Made by a program: the position numbers and the translations under genes. The notes below the pieces were generated by a model. It ran no database searches. It was not told the origin of the DNA and saw only the letters and a list, made by a program, of their open reading frames with translations. Shown one piece after another: positions 6,548 to 11,539 of a stretch of DNA of 11,539 nt (position 1 is its first letter; each line of letters starts with the position of its first letter). Origin of the DNA: JANNSX01 sp041397825 (lineage in GTDB: Bacteria; Pseudomonadota; Alphaproteobacteria; Rhizobiales; Hyphomicrobiaceae); the NCBI GenBank assembly GCA_041397825.1, contig JAWKVX010000010.1, positions 1 through 11,539 of the forward strand, in the 5' to 3' direction.

Positions 6548-8230
6548 TCATATCGGCTTCGCCACCGCGACCTCACCTTCGCCGCGTTGCTTCAGACGCG
6601 TTTCCAGTAGCTCGCCGGCGGCCTCCAGAATCGGATAGGCGACCGACGTCAGGTGACTGTTGATCCGCTTCAGGTCCCGGATGATGTCGAGATGGATGGC
6701 GCTGGTCTCGATGCTCTCCGGCCGACCGACCCTTAGTCGCGCGAAATGCTCCGTAGCCATGTGCACCTCGGCATCTCGAAGCAAGGCCTTCTCGCCCAAG
6801 AGCTTCCGCGCAAGCCGCACATCGCGAAGCGTGAAGACGTTGCAGGCAAGCTTCATATTCTCGGCAACGCGCTGGTGAAACTGCCTCAGCTCGGCGAGCC
6901 CCTCGTGCGAGAAGGCCAAGCGGTTCTTGATCTTCTTCGCGGCGAGCTCCATCAGGTTCTTGTCGATGATGTCGCCGATATGCTCGAGATGGGTGATGAA
7001 CGTCAGGATCTCGACGAACCTTCGGCTGTCGTCGATCGAAAGCCCGGCCGCGGAGACCTTGACGAGGTAGAGCTTGATGGCCTCGTGCAGCGCATCGACA
7101 TCGTCGTCGGTACGCTCGATCGTTTTCAGGAGCCGCGCGTCGTCCTTCTCGAAGACCTCCATGCTGTGGCTCAGCATCTCGGCCACGAGATCGGCGAGCG
7201 CCAGCGTCTCGCGCGTCGCCGACGCCAGGGATTCGATCGGCTCGTCGATCGCGCCGAGATCGAGGTAGCGCGGCTCGCTCTTGTCCGTCGAGGGCGGCGC
7301 CGACTTGATGAGTATCGTGACGAGACGGGCGACCGGCCCGACGAGAGGCAGGAAGATGAGTGCAACCAGGAGATTGAAGGCGACGTGCGCCATGAGCACC
7401 GTGAGGCCCGACGGCAGTGCAAGCCCGGCCAGCCTGTCGTACGCCGTCTCGAGCAACAGGATCGCGATGACCGCCGTCGCAGTCCGCATGATGAGATTGC
7501 CGAGCAGGACACGCCGCCCTTCGCTCGCCGCGCCAAGCTGGTCGACGAACGGGGCGACCGCACCACCGACATTGGCGCCGATGACGAGCGCCAGTGCCAG
7601 CGGCAAGGACACGACGCCCGCCACCACCAGAGACATGACCAGGATGACAATCGACAGACTCGAATGGGCGAGCCAGGTGACGAGCGCCGCGGCGATGACC
7701 GCGAGGACCGGCTGCCCCTCGAGGAAGCCAAGGATTGCGGTGACCTCGGGCGCCTGCTGCAGGTCCGCCGAAGCCGACTGGATGAGACGGAGCGCCAGCA
7801 GCGTCAGACCCAGACCGATAGCGATGCGGGCGATGCCGCGCGTCCGGTCGATCGAGGAGGCGAGAAAGGTGAAGACCCCGACGGCGATCAGGAACGGCGG
7901 CAGCCAGACGAGATCGATCGAGAACAGGAAGGCGGCGACGGTCGTTCCGACATCGGCTCCGAGCATCATGGCCAGGGCCGCCGTCAGGGTCATGAGCTCG
8001 CGCGCGACGAAGGACGAGACGATGAGCGCCGTCGCAGTCGAGCTCTGCAGCGCCATCGTGACGCCGAGACCGGTCACGAAGGCCGCGAGCCGGTTCCGTG
8101 TTCCCGTCGCCAGCACCCGCCGCATCTGGGCCGTGAAGGTGCGGGTGATGCCGGTGCGCACCATCCTCACACCCCAGAGCAGGAGCGCAACGAAGCCGAC
8201 GAACGATGCCAGAAGATCGAAACCAGTCAT
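6548..8230 (-). CDS. Na/Pi-cotransporter II-related protein with PhoU domain
   Basis: This 560-residue inner-membrane protein has an N-terminal half with about eight to ten hydrophobic segments (residues 1-310). It carries the internal repeat typical of type II Na+/phosphate cotransporters: Q-S-S-T-A-T at 62-67 followed by G-A-D-V-G-T-T at 91-97, and A-H-S-S at 188-191 followed by G-A-N-V-G-G at 218-223. The C-terminal half (about 335-540) is a charged all-helical PhoU-like domain expected in the cytoplasm. The family moves phosphate with sodium; the direction in bacteria (uptake or efflux) varies and cannot be read here. The second repeat has A-H-S-S where Q-S-S is usual. The ribosome binding site is weak (AGTGGA). 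The gene heads a two-gene operon with the asparaginase. Confidence 0.88.
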   Translation of the reverse strand: MTGFDLLASFVGFVALLLWGVRMVRTGITRTFTAQMRRVLATGTRNRLAAFVTGLGVTMALQSSTATALIVSSFVARELMTLTAALAMMLGADVGTTVAAFLFSIDLVWLPPFLIAVGVFTFLASSIDRTRGIARIAIGLGLTLLALRLIQSASADLQQAPEVTAILGFLEGQPVLAVIAAALVTWLAHSSLSIVILVMSLVVAGVVSLPLALALVIGANVGGAVAPFVDQLGAASEGRRVLLGNLIMRTATAVIAILLLETAYDRLAGLALPSGLTVLMAHVAFNLLVALIFLPLVGPVARLVTILIKSAPPSTDKSEPRYLDLGAIDEPIESLASATRETLALADLVAEMLSHSMEVFEKDDARLLKTIERTDDDVDALHEAIKLYLVKVSAAGLSIDDSRRFVEILTFITHLEHIGDIIDKNLMELAAKKIKNRLAFSHEGLAELRQFHQRVAENMKLACNVFTLRDVRLARKLLGEKALLRDAEVHMATEHFARLRVGRPESIETSAIHLDIIRDLKRINSHLTSVAYPILEAAGELLETRLKQRGEGEVAVAKPI

Positions 8231-8243
8231 GCGAGAGGTCCAC

Positions 8244-8271
8244 TTGGAACGAAGCGACAGAACACTATAAG
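8244..8271. promoter_or_regulatory. Candidate promoter(s) between the divergent Na/Pi and DUF3303 genes
   Basis: On the plus strand TTGGAA (8244-8249) and TATAAG (8266-8271) are 16 bases apart and would start transcription near 8278, giving a leader of about 60 nt to the DUF3303 ATG. The same A/T-rich patch read on the minus strand gives TTATAGTG, a possible -10 for the transporter operon, without a clear -35. It is one of few A/T-rich spots in the gap. Confidence 0.35.
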
Positions 8272-8337
8272 CTCATTTCGCCCCGAATTGGACCGCCCCG
8301 CTTTTCGGCTGCCCGGCAGTTGGCATGGAGGACTTGC

Positions 8338-8622
8338 ATGCAGTTCATGATCATCGAGCGTTTCGAGAAGGAAGACATGATCCCGGTCTATCGCCGCATC
8401 CGCGACAAGGGCCGCATGCTTCCCGACGGCCTCAGCGTCGTCGCCAGCTGGGTCGAACCCAACTTCGGACGCTGCTTCCAGGTGATGGAGTGCGACGATC
8501 TGCGGCTGCTCCAGACATGGATCCTGACATTCCGCGGCTTGGGCGTCACCTTCGAGATCGTCCCCGTCGTCGAGGCCATGGCCTCCCGCGAGGTGGTGGC
8601 TCCGGTCCTGGATCAGGGCTAG
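8338..8622 (+). CDS. DUF3303 family small protein
   Basis: This 94-residue protein matches the DUF3303 pattern throughout: M-x-F-M-I-I-E-R-F near the start, G-R-M-L-P-D-G-L at about 26-33, A-S-W-V-E-P, R-C-F-Q-V-M-E, and a C-terminal F-E-I-V-P-V-V. The fold is probably a small ferredoxin-like (dimeric alpha/beta barrel type) domain; no biochemical function is established. GGAGGA (8327-8332) lies five bases before the ATG at 8338, which fixes the start; the frame continues upstream but without family sequence. It is divergent from the Na/Pi operon and 52 nt upstream of the aldo/keto reductase, with which it could be co-transcribed. Confidence 0.85.
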   Translation: MQFMIIERFEKEDMIPVYRRIRDKGRMLPDGLSVVASWVEPNFGRCFQVMECDDLRLLQTWILTFRGLGVTFEIVPVVEAMASREVVAPVLDQG

Positions 8623-8674
8623 CCTCCGCGCGCCTTGCCCTCTTTGACCCTACCCTCCCTTGAAAGGCAGCCCC

Positions 8675-9634
8675 ATGCAAAAGCGCTCCCTCGGCCGGAC
8701 CGGCCTGTCGATCGCCCCACTCGTGCTCGGCGGCAATGTCTTCGGCTGGACGATCGACGAGGCGACGTCGCACAGCATTCTCGATGCGTTCGTCGATGCC
8801 GGTCTCGATGCCATCGATACCGCCGACATGTATTCGCGCTGGGCGCCCGGTAACAAAGGAGGCGAGTCCGAGACGATCATCGGTAGCTGGCTGAAGCGGA
8901 GCGGCAAGCGTGACAACGTCGTGATCCTGACCAAGGTCGGCATGGAGATGGCACCGGGGGCCAAGGGTCTCTCGAAGGCGCACATCCTCAAATCCGTCGA
9001 CGCCTCCCTTCAGCGCCTGCAGACGGATCACATCGATCTCTACCAGGCCCACCAGGACGATCCGGAAACGCCGCTCGAGGAGACTCTCGCGACGTTCGAG
9101 AGCCTGATCACATCCGGCAAGGTGCGCGCCATCGGCGCCTCCAACTACACGGCGGAGCGGCTCGCTCTCGCGCTGGCGGAAAGCCGCCGCCTGGGCATAC
9201 CCCGGTTCGAGACACTGCAGCCGGAGTACAATCTCTATGATCGCGCCGGCTACGAGACGGCCCTCGAGCCGCTCTGCCAGCGCGAGGGCCTCGGCGTCAT
9301 CCCCTATTTCTCGCTCGCGAGCGGCTTCCTTACCGGCAAATACCGAGGCGAGGCAGATTTCGCGCAGAGCGTCCGGGGCAAGGGCATGGGCGACTATCTC
9401 AATTCCCGCGGCCGGCGCATCCTTGCCGCCCTCGATGCCGCCGCAGAGCATCATCGAACGAAGCCGGCGGCGATCGCGCTCGCCTGGCTCATGGCCCGTC
9501 CGGGTCTCACCGCGCCGATCGCCAGCGCCACCAGCCGGGCACAACTGGAGACACTGGCGTCGGCGACACGGGTTGCATTGACGCCGAATGACATCGCCGC
9601 CTTGGATGAGGCGAGCGCGCCGGCAAGCCGCTGA
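8675..9634 (+). CDS. Aldo/keto reductase
   Basis: This 319-residue NAD(P)H-dependent oxidoreductase has a TIM-barrel fold and should be cytosolic. The catalytic tetrad is complete: Asp48 and Tyr53 (I-D-T-A-D-M-Y), Lys87 (L-T-K-V-G) and His126 (D-L-Y-Q-A-H). Further family signatures are R-A-I-G-A-S-N-Y, L-Q-P-E-Y-N-L-Y, and a C-terminal cofactor-binding stretch around P-I-A-S-A-T-S with the following R. The N-terminus M-Q-K-R-S-L-G-R-T-G-L is typical of the YajO/oxidoreductase branch. The natural substrate (an aldehyde or ketone) cannot be told from sequence. The ATG at 8675 is preceded by GAAAGG at seven bases; an upstream TTG at 8660 would remove that ribosome binding site. Length is normal for the family. 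Confidence 0.92.
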   Translation: MQKRSLGRTGLSIAPLVLGGNVFGWTIDEATSHSILDAFVDAGLDAIDTADMYSRWAPGNKGGESETIIGSWLKRSGKRDNVVILTKVGMEMAPGAKGLSKAHILKSVDASLQRLQTDHIDLYQAHQDDPETPLEETLATFESLITSGKVRAIGASNYTAERLALALAESRRLGIPRFETLQPEYNLYDRAGYETALEPLCQREGLGVIPYFSLASGFLTGKYRGEADFAQSVRGKGMGDYLNSRGRRILAALDAAAEHHRTKPAAIALAWLMARPGLTAPIASATSRAQLETLASATRVALTPNDIAALDEASAPASR

Positions 9635-9671
9635 CGGGCGCGTTCCCGGCGGAGCCCCAGCACCTCGGCAC

Positions 9672-9687
9672 TGTTCCACGGGGAACA
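9672..9687. other. parS-like 16-bp near-palindrome
   Basis: TGTTCCACGGGGAACA differs at one base (position 10, G for T) from the symmetrical ParB-site form TGTTCCACGTGGAACA. It lies 37 nt after the aldo/keto reductase stop, outside genes, as the core of a 7-bp stem (9671-9677 with 9682-9688) and a 4-nt loop. No T-run follows on the plus strand, so it is a poor terminator. ParB binding is inferred only from resemblance; no par genes are in the window. Confidence 0.3.
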
Positions 9688-9712
9688 GGCCATCGCCTCG
9701 CCTCTCCCCAGA

Positions 9713-9754
9713 TATCTCTCACACCCGCCGCATCGGCGGGATGCGAGGGAGATA
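9713..9754 (+). promoter_or_regulatory. Leader hairpin covering the ribosome binding site of the small gene
   Basis: TATCTCTC (9713-9720) can pair with GAGGGAGATA (9745-9754) through eight pairs including one G-U. Above a small internal loop, CCCGCCG (9724-9730) pairs perfectly with CGGCGGG (9734-9740) around a CAT loop. The 3' strand contains GAGGGAG, the ribosome binding site for the ATG at 9759. The folded form would hide it, suggesting translational control or a thermometer-like element. This is a paper fold. Confidence 0.4.
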
Positions 9755-9758
9755 GCCG

Positions 9759-9980
9759 ATGGCCGCCGCTTGCCGCACCAACATCGTCATGAGCCCACGA
9801 GCGGACCGCACGCCTTGCGAGGACAAGGCGCTTCGGTCGCTGGCGGCCGCCCTTCGGGCAGACCAGAGAGTGAGACAGGCCGAGGCCGATCTCATGGCGT
9901 TCAATCCCCGCCTGCTGATCGGCGGCGGCTTCGACGATAGCCCGATCCGCGTCTTCGTCCGCAGCCGATTGGCCGGATAG
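9759..9980 (+). CDS. Small protein of unknown function (73 aa)
   Basis: I do not recognise this protein. It has 73 residues, no membrane segment or signal peptide, an arginine-rich helical-looking middle (L-R-S-L-A-A-A-L-R-A-D-Q-R-V-R-Q-A-E-A-D-L at 25-45), then N-P-R-L-L-I-G-G-G-F-D-D and a short C-terminus I-R-V-F-V-R-S-R. GAGGGAG (9745-9751) is seven bases before the ATG. Third codon positions are mostly G or C (about four fifths by my count), as in neighbouring genes, which supports coding. The two cysteines near the N-terminus (5 and 20) are not in a recognisable pattern. It converges with the LysR gene. It could instead be non-coding sequence with a fortuitous frame; the ribosome binding site and codon bias make coding more likely. 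Confidence 0.5.
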   Translation: MAAACRTNIVMSPRADRTPCEDKALRSLAAALRADQRVRQAEADLMAFNPRLLIGGGFDDSPIRVFVRSRLAG

Positions 9981-10038
9981 GACCCGGCTCCAGGGCCGTC
10001 CGAGGGCCACGACGCAAGCTGATGGGCTTGGACCGTCG

Positions 10039-10938
10039 TCACGGGCGCCTCGCCTCCTCCCGCAGCCACTGCAGGAATGCCGAGACCGGCGGCCAGTCCA
10101 CCAGCTCCGGCAGGACCAGCATGTAGTGCCCCCATGCCGTCGGCATGTCGCAGCCGGGCAATCGCTCCAGCCGGCCGCTGCGCAAATCATCCTCGACCAG
10201 CGTCTGGCGGACGACGGCAACGCCGAGGCCGTTCGCTGCCGCTTCGAGCGTCAGAACGGAGCCGTTAAATCGCATGCCCTTGGCAATGTCGTGCTCGCCG
10301 AGCGCCTGATACTGGAACCAGCTTCGCCAGTTGACCGCGCTATCGTCGTTTTCGGAGGTCATATCGATGATCCGCGTCAGGCGCGGCACGTCGGCCGGGC
10401 CGTCGACCGGACCATTTGCCGTCAGGTAACGGGGGCTGGCGACCAACACCACGGCATCGTCCATCAGCCGCTCGACGACGGCACCCTGATAGTCGCCGTG
10501 TCCGAAGCGCAGCGCGACGTCGACGGTCCTCTGAGAGAGGTCGACTAGGGCAAGGTCGGCGACGATCTGAATCTCGATCTCGGGGTGGCTCTGCTGAAAG
10601 CGATGCAGTCGCGGTGCGAGCCAGCGCGTGACATGCGAGGGAATGGCTGAGATCCGCAGATGCGCACCCTGGCGGTGATCGACGCTGGCAACCGCGCGAC
10701 GGATCTCGGCGAGTGCCCGTCGCACACCGGCAGCAAGGCGCTCGCCCTCCGGTGTCACCACGATCCGCCGCGCGTGCCGCTCGAACAAAGGGGTGCCGAG
10801 CTCCGCCTCGAGCGCCGAGATACGGTGGCTGACGGCGCTCGCCGTCACGCTCAGCTCGTCGCCGGCTTCCTTGAAGCTCTTGAGCCTCGCCGCAGCCTCG
10901 AAAACGCGAAGCGTGTCGAGCGGGGGAAGCCTGTGCAT
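10039..10938 (-). CDS. LysR-family transcriptional regulator, GcvA-like
   Basis: This 299-residue DNA-binding regulator opens with H-R-L-P-P-L-D-T-L-R-V-F-E-A-A-A, the start typical of the GcvA-like branch. A winged helix-turn-helix lies at about 17-60 (recognition helix around V-T-A-S-A-V-S-H-R-I, then L-F-E-R). A periplasmic-binding-protein-like effector domain follows from about 90 to 290. The effector is unknown. The ATG at 10938 matches the family start; an in-frame GTG at 10950 adds only four residues. The gene is divergent from the DUF1127 gene at 11135, with a perfect dyad in between, so it probably regulates itself and that gene, the usual LysR arrangement. GcvA regulates glycine cleavage genes in E. 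coli, but none are here and the name should not be transferred. Confidence 0.9.
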   Translation of the reverse strand: MHRLPPLDTLRVFEAAARLKSFKEAGDELSVTASAVSHRISALEAELGTPLFERHARRIVVTPEGERLAAGVRRALAEIRRAVASVDHRQGAHLRISAIPSHVTRWLAPRLHRFQQSHPEIEIQIVADLALVDLSQRTVDVALRFGHGDYQGAVVERLMDDAVVLVASPRYLTANGPVDGPADVPRLTRIIDMTSENDDSAVNWRSWFQYQALGEHDIAKGMRFNGSVLTLEAAANGLGVAVVRQTLVEDDLRSGRLERLPGCDMPTAWGHYMLVLPELVDWPPVSAFLQWLREEARRP

Positions 10939-10972
10939 GCTTACCCCCACCCTGGCCCACCCAGCGCATCAC

Positions 10973-10999
10973 AGATGCATGAGCTGCACTCATGCATCT
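10973..10999. promoter_or_regulatory. LysR-type operator: 27-bp perfect interrupted dyad
   Basis: AGATGCATGAG (10973-10983) and CTCATGCATCT (10989-10999) are exact reverse complements around a 5-nt spacer. Centred on the dyad is T10980-N11-A10992, the LysR-family box. It lies 34 nt upstream of the regulator start and about 67 nt upstream of the likely DUF1127 transcription start, where LysR proteins usually bind. Confidence 0.65.
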
Positions 11000-11015
11000 C
11001 AAAAGATTTCATCAT

Positions 11016-11046
11016 TTGTCGAAACCTGCCCAGCATTCCACATAGT
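11016..11046 (+). promoter_or_regulatory. Candidate DUF1127 promoter
   Basis: TTGTCG (11016-11021) and CATAGT (11041-11046) are 19 bases apart, longer than ideal, in an A/T-richer stretch. Transcription would begin near 11053. A weak promoter with long spacing fits an activator-dependent promoter, but this is inference. Confidence 0.25.
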
Positions 11047-11065
11047 TTACATCGGCGCGGACCTT

Positions 11066-11092
11066 CCGGGCCAGGGCCCCCGCTCGGCCCGG
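11066..11092 (+). repeat. Inverted repeat in the DUF1127 leader
   Basis: CCGGGCC (11066-11072) and GGCCCGG (11086-11092) are exact reverse complements around a 13-nt GC-rich loop. In the leader RNA this would form a stable hairpin about 30 nt before the ribosome binding site. In a GC-rich genome such short repeats also arise by chance. Confidence 0.3.
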
Positions 11093-11134
11093 TGCGCCGC
11101 TCAACAAACAGCGACAGAAAAACAGGACACCATC

Positions 11135-11386
11135 ATGAGCACATTGACATTCGGAACATGGACGAGACGATTATGGGGAACGTCCGGCGGAGTTCCTTGG
11201 GCCGCTGCCGTCGATCGCGGCCTGCGAAAGGCACTGCATGCCATGGCGGGTCGCGCCTCGGCTCGACGCCTCGAGGCAGACCTCGCCCAACTCGACGACC
11301 GCCTCCTCAGGGACATCGGGCTGACGCGCGCTCAGATTCCCCATCTCGCCTACCTTGAGCAGCGCGACAGCGGCGGCATCGAATGA
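11135..11386 (+). CDS. DUF1127 domain small protein
   Basis: This 83-residue basic protein has a variable N-terminus (residues 1-40) and the DUF1127 core near the C-terminus: L-A-Q-L-D-D-R-L-L-R-D-I-G-L-T-R-A-Q-I at about 50-68. DUF1127 proteins are short arginine-rich proteins, often several per alphaproteobacterial genome. Studied members in Agrobacterium and Rhodobacter affect RNA turnover and phosphate/carbon metabolism and bind RNA. In Brucella, DUF1127 genes are targets of the LysR regulator VtlR, a precedent for the arrangement seen here, although this regulator is of a different branch. AGGA lies seven bases before the ATG. The leader is about 80 nt if the proposed promoter is right. 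Confidence 0.88.
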   Translation: MSTLTFGTWTRRLWGTSGGVPWAAAVDRGLRKALHAMAGRASARRLEADLAQLDDRLLRDIGLTRAQIPHLAYLEQRDSGGIE

Positions 11387-11539
11387 GCATGGCCAGGCCG
11401 AACGGCACCTCTGCTGCGGACGGTGTCGGCCCGGCTCCTGCCGGCGGCGGTGTCCGAGAATTCGGGCTGGCCGATCGTCGCGACCATGTCAGGACAAGTG
11501 AGCCTTGCGCAAGCAGGGCTCGGAACAAGATCCTCAGGC
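11383..11539 (+). CDS. Possible partial gene overlapping the DUF1127 stop
   Basis: An ATG at 11383 overlaps the DUF1127 stop codon in the ATGA manner and opens a frame to the window end (52 codons), beginning M-S-M-A-R-P-N-G-T. I recognise no family. There is no independent ribosome binding site; coupling through the overlap would be required. The frame in phase with DUF1127 is also open to the edge after its stop codon, so this could equally be non-coding downstream sequence. Low confidence. Confidence 0.18.
   Translation, partial: MSMARPNGTSAADGVGPAPAGGGVREFGLADRRDHVRTSEPCASRARNKILR

Noticed and set aside
6746..8350. Long plus-strand open frame (about 534 codons) antisense to the Na/Pi transporter gene, and a second minus-strand frame of similar length over the same region
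   Set aside because: The translations are rich in Arg, Gln, Asp and Glu with no domain pattern, as expected for off-frames of a GC-rich gene. The transporter frame has clear motifs and membrane segments.
8546..9679. Minus-strand open frame of 377 codons opposite the aldo/keto reductase
   Set aside because: The reductase has a full catalytic tetrad; the antisense translation is Arg/Gly/Ala-rich without motifs.
10015..10030. CAAGC/GCTTG small hairpin between the small gene and the LysR gene
   Set aside because: Five-base arms and no U-tract on either strand; expected by chance.
1..11539. Search for CRISPR arrays, tRNA/rRNA genes, transposases, att sites or phage/defence modules
   Set aside because: No spaced direct repeats, cloverleaf-like sequence, transposase motifs or defence-family domains were seen by reading; gene content is ordinary metabolic and regulatory.

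Overview
The window is a GC-rich bacterial chromosome segment with short intergenic gaps and strongly G/C-biased third codon positions. The gene content points to an alphaproteobacterium, most likely Hyphomicrobiales (Rhizobiales): a Tat-exported TIGR03808-type repeat protein, a DUF1127 small protein opposite a GcvA-like LysR regulator, a Rhizobium etli-type asparaginase, a DUF486 membrane protein and a DUF533/TerB protein. The species cannot be named from the sequence. I see no rRNA, tRNA, CRISPR array, insertion sequence or phage gene. The region reads as ordinary chromosomal housekeeping and accessory metabolism.

Layout: (1) At the left edge is the 5' end of a minus-strand DUF486 (DMT-like) membrane protein, divergent from a plus-strand DUF533/TerB-like protein. 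(2) The TerB gene converges on a minus-strand two-domain cupin, and the two share a strong hairpin that can terminate transcription from both sides. (3) A plus-strand run follows: pyroglutamyl peptidase (C15), the Tat-exported beta-helix protein, and an M24/creatinase-fold hydrolase. (4) Convergent to that run is a two-gene minus-strand operon: a Na/Pi-cotransporter-like protein with a PhoU domain, then an L-asparaginase 7 nt downstream. (5) Divergent from the operon are a DUF3303 small protein and an aldo/keto reductase. (6) A 124-nt gap carries a parS-like 16-mer and a hairpin that hides the ribosome binding site of a small unknown gene. (7) A minus-strand GcvA-like LysR regulator is divergent from a DUF1127 gene. 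Between them is a perfect 27-bp dyad with the T-N11-A layout of a LysR-family operator.

How the genes work together: several products concern nitrogen and phosphate scavenging (pyroglutamyl peptidase, M24 hydrolase, asparaginase, Na/Pi-type transporter), but no single pathway joins them. The best-supported regulatory unit is the LysR/DUF1127 pair with its operator. No complete novel multi-gene system is evident. The most unusual points are the LysR-type dyad, the parS-like site, the sequestered ribosome binding site before an unknown 73-residue protein, and an M24 protein with two of five metal ligands replaced.
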